This document shows, piece by piece, positions 35,722 to 42,327 of a DNA stretch of 64,000 nt. Within the stretch, counting starts at the first letter, position 1, and every line of letters begins with the position of its first letter. The position numbers were made by a program, and so were the translations under genes. Origin of the DNA: Bacteroidales bacterium (GTDB lineage: Bacteria; Bacteroidota; Bacteroidia; Bacteroidales; Tenuifilaceae); NCBI GenBank assembly GCA_016931855.1, contig JAFGDZ010000077.1, positions 1 to 64,000 on the forward strand. Direction: 5' to 3'. Below the pieces are notes generated by a model. The model was given only the letters and a program-made list of their open reading frames with translations, was not told where the DNA came from and made no database searches.

Positions 35722-36597
35722 CTAGTTTATGAGTTTCTTGGTTAGCGTTGCCCAAACTTCTTCTATAATGAGTTTTGCGGGCGATTGTGTTTCTACTATG
35801 GTTTTGGCCTCGGCCATGGCTTTGGTAAAGCTGGGGTCGAACGGAATGCTTGCTAGGTAATCAATGCCATTGCTGCTTATAAAATGGCTTATCTGGTTGC
35901 TCATTTCGGGGTTAATATCAAACTTATTAATGATACAGCCCATGGGAATACGGAACTTCTGTATTACTCCGGCTATTCGCTCCAAGTCGTGTAGTCCCGA
36001 TACGGTTGGCTCAGTAACCAGCACTACGTAGCTAGCTCCGGCAAGCGACGATACTACTGGGCACCCAATGCCTGGGGAACCATCAACCACAACTAGCTCT
36101 TTGTGCTTTAGCTTAGCCAGTTCCTGTGCGCTATTTTTAACCTTGGCAACTAGTTTGCCTGAGTTTTCGGCGCCAATATCCAGCTTGGCGTGTACCATGG
36201 TGCTGCCCACTTTGGTGGTTGAAACAAACACCTGTCCCGCTTTACGAGGTACAAGGCTAATTGCACCTTCAGGACAAGTTATTTGGCAGTAGCCACAGCC
36301 CTCGCAGCTTAGAGGGTCAAGTACGTATGTACCATTGCTAAGGCTAAACGCCCCAAAGCGGCACTTGTATGCGCATATGCCGCATTGGGTGCACTTGTTA
36401 GAGTCTATAACGGCTAGCTCGCCGCTGTAGAAATCGCTTTTTTCGGCAAAGTCGGGCGCCAGCAAAAGGTGCATGTTAGCGGCGTCAACATCGCAGTCGG
36501 CAATAATGGCCTGTTGCCCTGCAAGCACAGCAAAGGCTCCGGTTATGGATGTTTTTCCTGTCCCCCCTTTGCCCGATAGTATTACAACCTCTTTCAT
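35722..36597 (-). CDS. MinD-type ATPase with inserted ferredoxin domain (2)
   Basis: 291 residues. The P-loop S-G-K-G-G-T-G-K-T-S is at the N terminus. Two [4Fe-4S] motifs, C-T-Q-C-G-I-C-x-x-x-C and C-E-G-C-G-Y-C-x-x-x-C-P, are inserted at about residues 65-115, and D-G-S-P-G-I-G-C-P-V is the Walker-B-region motif of this subfamily. Such CobQ/MinD ATPases occur in pairs in anaerobe gene sets with NifX-like proteins. Its start overlaps the stop of the sister ATPase by four bases. Confidence 0.9.
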   Translation of the reverse strand: MKEVVILSGKGGTGKTSITGAFAVLAGQQAIIADCDVDAANMHLLLAPDFAEKSDFYSGELAVIDSNKCTQCGICAYKCRFGAFSLSNGTYVLDPLSCEGCGYCQITCPEGAISLVPRKAGQVFVSTTKVGSTMVHAKLDIGAENSGKLVAKVKNSAQELAKLKHKELVVVDGSPGIGCPVVSSLAGASYVVLVTEPTVSGLHDLERIAGVIQKFRIPMGCIINKFDINPEMSNQISHFISSNGIDYLASIPFDPSFTKAMAEAKTIVETQSPAKLIIEEVWATLTKKLIN

Positions 36598-37472
36598 CGC
36601 TTGGCTCCTTTCTCTTTAATTACCAGGGCTATTTGCTCAAGTGCTTGCCTTACTGCGGGTATTGTACTGTAAACCAGTTGTCCGGTGGAGTATAGCTCCG
36701 CAATTTCCCTTTGGAATGGGATGGAGGCAATTACTGGTATTTGCTCGCGTTGGCAGTACTCCTTTACGCTGGAGTTGCCGTGCCCTTCGCGGTTTATTAC
36801 CACGCCAAAATCTTTCCCTAGCTGGCGCATGGTTTCAACCGCAAGTGCTAGGTCGTTTAGGCCAAAGGGTGTGGGTTCGGTTACAAGTATAACGTAGTGC
36901 GTATCTTTTGTTGCTGCAACAACGGGGCACGATGTTCCCGGAGGGCAGTCTAAAAGGTGCGTTTTTATGTGGTTGTACTTTTGCTGCGCTATGCTGTGCG
37001 TTTTATTTATTAGCGGAACGGCTTGCTCTTCGCCAACCACTAAACGGCTCTCAATAAAGCTAAGGTTTCCCTTCTCAAAGAACCTAGTTTCGCCCATCTT
37101 GTGGGTTTGTATGGGTAGCGCGTTGGTGGGACAAAGCTCCGAACAGGCGTAGCAGCTGTGGCATAGCTGGTTAAAAACGCTAATGGTTCGGCCTAGCTGC
37201 ACCACAGCATGGAACTTGCAAACGCGGGCGCACTTGCCGCAGAGTATGCACTCCTGCTCGTTCCAAACGGGAATCATTTTATGCTGATTGGCTGTGCTAA
37301 GCAGCGGCGCGTTAATAAATAGCGCATCGTTGGGCTCTTCCACATCTAAATCAACCAAAAGGGTTGGTTCAAATTGGCTTAGGTAGGCTGCAAGGTTTGT
37401 TGATAGCAGCGTTTTTCCCGTTCCTCCCTTTCCGCTTGCAATGGCTATTTTAAGTGGGGATTTACTAGTCAT
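36594..37472 (-). CDS. MinD-type ATPase with inserted ferredoxin domain (1)
   Basis: 292 residues, paralogous to the next gene. P-loop S-G-K-G-G-T-G-K-T-L; ferredoxin motifs C-I-L-C-G-K-C-x-x-x-C and C-H-S-C-Y-A-C-x-x-x-C-P (about 75-120); and D-C-P-P-G-T-S-C-P-V. The pair probably forms a heterodimeric ATPase that carries or inserts a metal cluster (inference from gene pairing). It overlaps the DUF89 gene by eight bases and the second ATPase by four, indicating tight coupling. Confidence 0.9.
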   Translation of the reverse strand: MTSKSPLKIAIASGKGGTGKTLLSTNLAAYLSQFEPTLLVDLDVEEPNDALFINAPLLSTANQHKMIPVWNEQECILCGKCARVCKFHAVVQLGRTISVFNQLCHSCYACSELCPTNALPIQTHKMGETRFFEKGNLSFIESRLVVGEEQAVPLINKTHSIAQQKYNHIKTHLLDCPPGTSCPVVAATKDTHYVILVTEPTPFGLNDLALAVETMRQLGKDFGVVINREGHGNSSVKEYCQREQIPVIASIPFQREIAELYSTGQLVYSTIPAVRQALEQIALVIKEKGAKR

Positions 37473-38373
37473 TTGGATATGTTGATTCGGTTGTTCTGCC
37501 TAGTTGCTTAACTAGCAACTTATTGGCAACAATAAAGCTCCCTTTCTCAACGCCAAGGGTTTTAGCAATGGCGCTGCACTTAACCATGAGGAGAAAGAAA
37601 ATTCGAGGGTCGTTTTCTGTAAGCAAACCCTCCAAGTTCCCTTGTCCTTTGGCTATAATAAGGTCGGCCAGCTGGTAGACATTTTTAAACTCATCGCTGC
37701 ACTTGTTAAGTAGCGTTGATGGGGCGTTGTAGCCGTTGGTAATAACGGGTACAATGGCGGTAAGTCCAACATCGGTGGCATCGGTAAGCGTAGCATCGTT
37801 TAGGGCGTTACCACCCCTAACCACGTAGGTTATGTTTTGCTGGTTGATAACCTCTATAAGCAGCTTATCAAAAACAATTTCGCCTGCGTTATCGCCAAGG
37901 AATAATATGTTTTTGGCCGATTTAATCCGGCTAAAAAGCTCCTTGCTGTGGTCTATGGCAAAGTTTGCCATTAGCGCTTTGCCAATGCTATCGGTAACGC
38001 TAAAGCTACTATTGGCGCCATAGTCCATAATGTTGCCGGCTATGGATAGCCTAAGGGCTATGTTTAGCGGATTGCGTGCCAATTGAACACGTGGCTTCCA
38101 GTCGGTGTAAAGCTCTGCTGCTAGCGCGTTGCTTTGCTGCTTCTCGGCCTCAAAAAAGTCGCTGATACCAGTAAGAGAGCTGAGCTTTAGGCTCAGCTCT
38201 CGTTGAATTTCTGGACTGGAAATCTCGTTTTTAGCAACCAGATGGTTTAGGTAGCTCCATAGCTCATCCTGAATGTTGACAGGAAGAGCTAGCCTATTGG
38301 CTATGTGCTGATAGGTTTTTATGAAGCACTCCTTGCACTGGCTGCTAAGAATGGGATTAGTGGTTGCAGCCAT
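37465..38373 (-). CDS. DUF89 (ARMT1-like damage-control phosphatase family) protein
   Basis: 302 residues from ATG 38373. The diagnostic L-F-L-G-D-N-A-G-E-I-V-F-D-K-L-L stretch is present, followed by V-V-R-G-G-N-A-L-N-D-A-T and A-K-G-Q-G-N-L-E-G-L, the metal-binding and phosphate-handling motifs of DUF89. An N-terminal C-x-x-C (about residues 14-17) is typical of the prokaryotic subgroup. In this gene block it may act on a cofactor or metabolite used by the ATPases. The frame is open further upstream, but that part overlaps the preceding gene deeply and is not family-like. Confidence 0.87.
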   Translation of the reverse strand: MAATTNPILSSQCKECFIKTYQHIANRLALPVNIQDELWSYLNHLVAKNEISSPEIQRELSLKLSSLTGISDFFEAEKQQSNALAAELYTDWKPRVQLARNPLNIALRLSIAGNIMDYGANSSFSVTDSIGKALMANFAIDHSKELFSRIKSAKNILFLGDNAGEIVFDKLLIEVINQQNITYVVRGGNALNDATLTDATDVGLTAIVPVITNGYNAPSTLLNKCSDEFKNVYQLADLIIAKGQGNLEGLLTENDPRIFFLLMVKCSAIAKTLGVEKGSFIVANKLLVKQLGRTTESTYPND

Positions 38374-38728
38374 GATGCTCTTCGCCCTCTTTATGGTCGC
38401 AGTAGTTTGCGTTAAGGGAAAGCTTGTTGGCAAGAAAATCCTCAACCAGTTCCTTGGGAGTTTTGATTGGTGCACCAACAAAGGCGTTTATGCCATTCTG
38501 GTTAAATAGCTCAATGGCATGTGCGCCCATTCCACCGGCAATAACGTCGGTTGCTCCGTTGGCCGCAACCCAGCGTGGGAATGTGCCTGGCTGATGCTCT
38601 GGAGGATCCATCATGGTGATATTGGTAACGCTGTTGTTTTCAACGTCAACAAAAGCAAATGCTTGGCAGTGGCCAAAGTGTGCCGATAGTGTATCTCCCT
38701 CAACAGGAATTGCAATTCTTTTTTTCAT
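38357..38728 (-). CDS. NifX/NifB-like small protein 2 with His-rich tail
   Basis: 123 residues. F-G-H-C-Q-A-F near residue 18 and I-A-G-G-M-G-A-H-A-I-E-L-F match the Nitro_FeMo-Co fold. The C terminus ends with about fifteen residues rich in His, Glu and Cys (H-K-E-G-E-E-H-H-G-C-N-H), likely metal-binding. It overlaps the DUF89 gene by 17 bases. This type often accompanies MinD ATPases and is the best candidate here for a cluster-holding protein. Confidence 0.88.
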   Translation of the reverse strand: MKKRIAIPVEGDTLSAHFGHCQAFAFVDVENNSVTNITMMDPPEHQPGTFPRWVAANGATDVIAGGMGAHAIELFNQNGINAFVGAPIKTPKELVEDFLANKLSLNANYCDHKEGEEHHGCNH

Positions 38729-38786
38729 GTAAAGTGATGTTTAGTAAAGTATTATGCTTTAAATCAAACTGAAAACAAATGCTAGT

Positions 38787-38975
38787 TTAGGTATTGGGCG
38801 AGTCGTATTTTAAGCGCTTCCCGTGCCCTTCACCGCCACCAGCATGATGCTTCTTACCTAACCCTTTGCCCAGCTTGTCCAGTTTCTCCTTGTCGCTAAG
38901 CTTGCTGCAAGAGCCTAATTCTCTACCCGTTTTGGCACCTTGTCCTTCGGGGCCTGTTCCGTCTAGCTTTGGCAT
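38787..38975 (-). CDS. Small DUF5320-like protein
   Basis: 62 residues. The N terminus M-P-K-L-D-G-T-G-P-E-G-Q-G-A-K-T-G-R-E-L-G-S-C matches the DUF5320 signature of Gly-rich small proteins found beside NifX-like genes in anaerobes. The rest is Lys/Gly/His-rich (K-K-H-H-A-G-G-G-E-G-H-G-K). Probably a small metal- or cluster-associated accessory protein; its function is unknown. Confidence 0.75.
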   Translation of the reverse strand: MPKLDGTGPEGQGAKTGRELGSCSKLSDKEKLDKLGKGLGKKHHAGGGEGHGKRLKYDSPNT

Positions 38976-39015
38976 TGTTTTACGTTGTTAACCTGATATT
39001 TTCAGGTGGTTAGTA

Positions 39016-39333
39016 TTAGTGGTTAATGAGCGCAATTATTTGGCTTATGGTTATGTTGGGCTTTTTAATCACAATCATCTGTATTAAAAGGCTATCTAAA
39101 AGGGGTTTTACCTTTAGGCCAAAATCCCCCGATACAATCTTCTCAACGCCCTTATCCTTAAGGAACTTTACGGCTAGCGTACCAGCCTGTTCCTCACTGC
39201 CCTTGTATGGGTTTGGTATTACCTCAAAGCCACCACTAGTTTTATCGTAGATGGTAAAGAATGCGCAGTGTCCAAACCGAGGGTCAAGCTCCGATTCCAG
39301 CGTGTTTCCCTTTGATGTTATTGCTATTTTCAT
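39016..39333 (-). CDS. NifX/NifB-like small protein 3
   Basis: 105 residues of the same Nitro_FeMo-Co family: D-P-R-F-G-H-C-A-F-F-T near residue 18 and G-D-F-G-L-K-V-K-P-L-L in the second half, lacking the usual G-x-x-G-x-G core. Three divergent paralogues in one block suggest distinct partners. It sits 24 bases after the DUF134 gene and 40 before the DUF5320-like gene. Confidence 0.85.
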   Translation of the reverse strand: MKIAITSKGNTLESELDPRFGHCAFFTIYDKTSGGFEVIPNPYKGSEEQAGTLAVKFLKDKGVEKIVSGDFGLKVKPLLDSLLIQMIVIKKPNITISQIIALINH

Positions 39334-39357
39334 GGGTTTACTCCTTTATCTTAGTGT

Positions 39358-39909
39358 TTATTGGCGCCCACGCCTTTTCATGGGCTTATTGCAGGTAGGG
39401 CATAGCTCCTTGTTGCACCTATTCCCATGCTGATGCCTTTTCTCAAAGCCGCAGGTAGGGCAGTAGCAGGTATCCTCAGTAGCCGTTTCCTCGTTGTTGC
39501 TGGGGTAGCTGCTTACCTCTTTTGAGCCGCATAGCGCACAGCTGGTTACCTTCTCCTGCATGTGTGGGTTGTTAAAGTTGCACCCGCAGCTGCTGCAGCG
39601 GAACCACTCGCTATCAAAGTAAACCTTACCGCCCTCAATCTCAATTTGTCGCCCCTCAACAAAGGCTTTGGAAATTTTTATGCGTGCCGATGCGTAGATA
39701 CGCGTAAATGTTGGTCTGGATACGTTCATTATGGCCGATGCTTGGCTATGGTTGTACATATCGTAGTCGCAAAGCTTAAGCGCTTCGTACTCTTCAAAGT
39801 TGAGCGTTATGGCCTCAAGGTTATCAGCGCCTTGCTCTTTTCCGTAGGGCTTAAATCCCCTCACAATTGGGGGATTCATTACTTTTCTAGGTATCTTTAG
39901 TCTCGCCAT
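39358..39909 (-). CDS. DUF134 helix-turn-helix regulator with zinc-ribbon tail
   Basis: 183 residues from ATG 39909. The N-terminal M-A-R-x-x-x-P-R-x-x-x-x-P-P and the sigma-region-4-like HTH (S-Q-A-S-A-I-M-N-V-S-R-P-T-F-T-R-I) identify DUF134. The C-terminal part carries C-S-S-C-G-C, C-A-L-C-G, C-P-T-C-G and C-P-T-C-N pairs, i.e. two or more zinc ribbons. It is first in the NifX/MinD block and is the likely local regulator. A palindrome in its own promoter is a good operator candidate. Confidence 0.87.
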   Translation of the reverse strand: MARLKIPRKVMNPPIVRGFKPYGKEQGADNLEAITLNFEEYEALKLCDYDMYNHSQASAIMNVSRPTFTRIYASARIKISKAFVEGRQIEIEGGKVYFDSEWFRCSSCGCNFNNPHMQEKVTSCALCGSKEVSSYPSNNEETATEDTCYCPTCGFEKRHQHGNRCNKELCPTCNKPMKRRGRQ

Positions 39910-39928
39910 AGTAAGCAAATGTTCGGTA

Positions 39929-39959
39929 CAAAAATAATGAACAATAGTTCATAAAACAA
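39929..39959 (-). promoter_or_regulatory. Promoter of the DUF134/NifX/MinD operon with internal palindrome
   Basis: On the minus strand: TTG (39959-39957), 20-base spacer, TATTTTTG (39936-39929), a full Bacteroidota consensus promoter 20 bases before the DUF134 start. The palindrome ATGAAC-AATA-GTTCAT (39937-39952) fills most of the spacer, so a bound protein would block RNA polymerase. Autoregulation by DUF134 is inferred. Confidence 0.75.
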
Positions 39960-39969
39960 AAATATGCTG

Positions 39970-39977
39970 TAATTTTG
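39970..39977 (+). promoter_or_regulatory. Candidate -7 element for the thioesterase gene
   Basis: TAATTTTG matches TAnnTTTG 22 bases before the thioesterase ATG. The -33 region would fall on the palindrome shared with the divergent operon, and no TTG is visible there. Confidence 0.5.
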
Positions 39978-39999
39978 TGGTGTATTTATTTTTTTAAAG

Positions 40000-40368
40000 A
40001 TGACAAATAATTCAGCAGTTTCTCATTATAAGGTTGTTTTTCCTAGCGATTTGAATAACAACGATACCCTTTTTGGTGGATTGGCCATGCAGTGGATGGA
40101 TCAAATAGCCTACATAGCTGCCATTCGCTTTGCCCGTAAAAAGATGGTAACCGTTTCGGTTGGTAGTATTAAATTTTCGGAGCCAGTGAAACCCGGTGTA
40201 ATTATCGAAATAAAAGCAAAGGTGGTTACAGTAAAGGCGGCTAGGCTTAACGTATTAGTGGAAATTTTTCAGGAGACCATTGCCTCCGATACTAGCAAGA
40301 AATCGGTTGAAGCGCTCTTTACTTTTGCCGCAGTAGATGAGAGCGGCAAGCCAGTTAGGATATGCTAA
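40000..40368 (+). CDS. Acyl-CoA thioesterase (hotdog fold, YciA-like)
   Basis: 122 residues. The hotdog signature N-N-N-D-T-L-F-G-G-L-A-M-Q-W-M-D (about 19-34) includes the usual N/D-x-x-G-x-x-F-G-G, followed by V-S-V-G-S-I-K-F-S-E-P-V-K-P-G. Such enzymes hydrolyse short or medium acyl-CoAs in the cytosol. It is divergent from the DUF134 operon, with 90 bases between the starts, so the two may share control. Confidence 0.9.
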   Translation: MTNNSAVSHYKVVFPSDLNNNDTLFGGLAMQWMDQIAYIAAIRFARKKMVTVSVGSIKFSEPVKPGVIIEIKAKVVTVKAARLNVLVEIFQETIASDTSKKSVEALFTFAAVDESGKPVRIC

Positions 40369-40404
40369 GATAATTTGTGCGAATGAGTTAAGTTGAGTAT
40401 TAAT

Positions 40405-40456
40405 TTGATTTTTGGATATTTCCCCTTAACTTGCATTATTGTTAAATAAGAATAAT
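40405..40456 (+). promoter_or_regulatory. perR promoter with PerR-box-like palindrome
   Basis: TTG (40405-40407), 19-base spacer, TAACTTG (40427-40433), a weaker -7 variant. TTATT-GTTA-AATAA (40436-40449), nested in a wider ATTATT / AATAAT inverted repeat (40435-40456), covers the predicted transcription start and resembles AT-rich PerR/Fur boxes. Autoregulation is inferred. Confidence 0.55.
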
Positions 40457-40466
40457 TCCTATTCGC

Positions 40467-40904
40467 ATGAACATGTCTGATATGATAGGAGTTCTTTCCG
40501 CAAAGGGGCTAAAGGTAACCCCTCAGCGCTTAGCTGTTCTGGGGGCGTTGGTTGCATTGCCAAATCATCCAACGGCCGACTCAATAAAGGCCTATGTTAA
40601 TGAGCAGTTTCCCAGTTTAGCTCTTGGTACGGTGTACAATATTCTGGATGTTTTTTTTGAAAAGGGGATAGTTACTAAGGTTAAAACCGATAGGGATTTT
40701 GTGCGGTACGATATTGAGGTAAATGGGCATCACCACTTGTACTGCGATGAGTGCGACTATATTGAGAATTACTTTGATGAGGAGCTCGATAATCTTTTGC
40801 AGTCCTACTTCCAGCGTAAAGGAATTCCAAATTTTAACATACGCGATATTAACCTACAAATTGTAGGAAGTTACATAAACCATAACCCCCCAAAAAACTT
40901 ATAG
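40467..40904 (+). CDS. perR: Fur-family regulator, PerR type
   Basis: 145 residues. Winged helix with K-V-T-P-Q-R-L-A-V-L and L-G-T-V-Y-N-I-L. Metal site residues H34, D82, H88-H90, and one C93-x-x-C96. The second C-x-x-C of the structural zinc site is missing, ending instead in I-N-H-N-P-P. The peroxide-response role rests on its position directly before a thioferritin and a peroxiredoxin gene. Starts M1 and M3 are both possible. Confidence 0.85.
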   Translation: MNMSDMIGVLSAKGLKVTPQRLAVLGALVALPNHPTADSIKAYVNEQFPSLALGTVYNILDVFFEKGIVTKVKTDRDFVRYDIEVNGHHHLYCDECDYIENYFDEELDNLLQSYFQRKGIPNFNIRDINLQIVGSYINHNPPKNL

Positions 40905-40906
40905 CT

Positions 40907-41419
40907 ATGGGAAAAGAAGCAAAAAACATTGCATCTGTTGATGTAGATAAACTTTTAGGAATGCTTAACGCCGCCTTGGCCGAGGAGTGGCTAGCTTACT
41001 ACCAGTACTGGATTGGTGCCCGTGTTATGGAGGGGCCAATGCGTAGCGAGGTTGAGCCAGAGCTCCTTTTGCATGCAACCCAGGAGCTGAACCACGCTGT
41101 AATGGTTGCCGACAGGATTATTCAGCTGGGCGGAACGCCTTTGCTGCACCCACAGGACTGGTTTAAGCATAGCGGTTGCGACTACGATGCTCCAACCGAC
41201 TCGTACATTGAGGCAATTCTTGAGCAGAACCTAAAGGGCGAGCGTTGTGCCATTAGGCGATACAACGAAATAGCCGCATTTACTGCTGGTAAAGATTTTA
41301 TGACCCACCAAATGGCTACCCAAATCCTTGCCGAGGAGCTTGAGCACGAGAACGACATTGAGGATTGGATTACTGATATCAACCGAATGAAAGAGGAACT
41401 AAGGAAGATTAGGCTTTAG
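40907..41419 (+). CDS. Dps-like thioferritin (DPSL)
   Basis: 170 residues, four-helix ferritin-like. Ferroxidase-type residues E26/E27, E60-x-x-H63, E121 and E143/E144-x-x-H147 are present. Two cysteines, C91 and C114, match the thioferritin hallmark of a Cys pair near the metal site, which separates DPSL from true Dps and ferritin. It would store iron while consuming peroxide and protect DNA. It starts two bases after perR and is surely co-transcribed. Confidence 0.88.
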   Translation: MGKEAKNIASVDVDKLLGMLNAALAEEWLAYYQYWIGARVMEGPMRSEVEPELLLHATQELNHAVMVADRIIQLGGTPLLHPQDWFKHSGCDYDAPTDSYIEAILEQNLKGERCAIRRYNEIAAFTAGKDFMTHQMATQILAEELEHENDIEDWITDINRMKEELRKIRL

Positions 41420-41512
41420 CGTATTTTCTTGAGCAGCAATAGTTCCTATTTATCTCTGCCTTTGCAATTTATTAGTAACAAACACCAGTTTTAAAACTAA
41501 AAATAGCTAGTT

Positions 41513-42223
41513 ATGGAAGAGAACCAAGTATTTGCAATGCCCCGAATTGGCGAAAAAGCGCCAGAGTTCAAGGCTGTTACCACACAGGGTGACATTAACT
41601 TCCCAGGCGATTATAAGGGGAGCTGGGTTATTCTGTTTAGCCATCCTGCCGATTTTACTCCCGTTTGTACATCGGAGTTTATGACCTTTGCCTCAATGGA
41701 GGAGCGGTTTAACAAGGCTAACTGTAAGCTTGTTGGCCTTTCCGTTGATGGTTTGTATAGCCATATTGCTTGGTTACGCACCATTAAGGAAAAAATTGAG
41801 TACAAGGGGATGAAGAACGTTGAGGTAACCTTCCCTCTTATTGAGGATATTACCATGGACGTGGCCAAAAAGTACGGCATGATGATGCCCGGTGAGAGCA
41901 ATACAAAAGCGGTTAGAGCCGTATTCTTTATTGATCCTAAGGGGATTATTCGTACCATTATTTACTACCCTCTTAGCCTAGGCCGGAACTTTGAGGAGCT
42001 TTACCGCGTAATTATTGCGCTACAAGCCGCCGATGAGTTTGGTATTGCTACTCCTGCCGATTGGCAGCCTGGCGATGAGGTTATTGTTCCTACTGCAGGT
42101 TCTTGTGGTACGGCAAAGGATAGAATGGAATCTAAAGATCCTGATATGAAGTGCTACGACTGGTTCTTCTGTACCAAAAAGTTGGATAAGGAAACCGTTC
42201 TAAGTAAAGTTTTAAAGAAGTAA
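41513..42223 (+). CDS. Peroxiredoxin, Prx6/1-Cys-like
   Basis: 236 residues. The peroxidatic cysteine is C52 in H-P-A-D-F-T-P-V-C-T-S-E-F. The long C-terminal domain with D-W-Q-P-G-D-E-V-I-V-P is typical of the Prx6 subfamily. Extra cysteines lie near the C terminus (G-S-C-G-T and K-C-Y-D-W-F-F-C-T), so it may use a resolving Cys. It reduces peroxides, completes the perR/thioferritin set, and is followed by a bidirectional terminator. Confidence 0.92.
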   Translation: MEENQVFAMPRIGEKAPEFKAVTTQGDINFPGDYKGSWVILFSHPADFTPVCTSEFMTFASMEERFNKANCKLVGLSVDGLYSHIAWLRTIKEKIEYKGMKNVEVTFPLIEDITMDVAKKYGMMMPGESNTKAVRAVFFIDPKGIIRTIIYYPLSLGRNFEELYRVIIALQAADEFGIATPADWQPGDEVIVPTAGSCGTAKDRMESKDPDMKCYDWFFCTKKLDKETVLSKVLKK

Positions 42224-42274
42224 CCACACGCTTCGAAATGCAACTTTCGTTGGTTATGCTTAGGTTGCTTCAAA

Positions 42275-42303
42275 AAAACGCCCAGTGTTATGCTGGGCGT
42301 TTT
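42275..42303. terminator. Bidirectional terminator between peroxiredoxin and formate dehydrogenase
   Basis: AAAACGCCCAG (42275-42285) pairs perfectly with CTGGGCGTTTT (42293-42303), with A and T runs on opposite sides. It serves both convergent units. Confidence 0.9.
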
Positions 42304-42327
42304 GATTTATAGGAGTTGCACGCATTG

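Noticed and set aside
35376-39333. Nitrogenase cofactor synthesis
   Set aside because: The NifX-like proteins occur without nifHDK, nifE/N or nifB-type radical-SAM genes; the context fits an ORP-like set instead.
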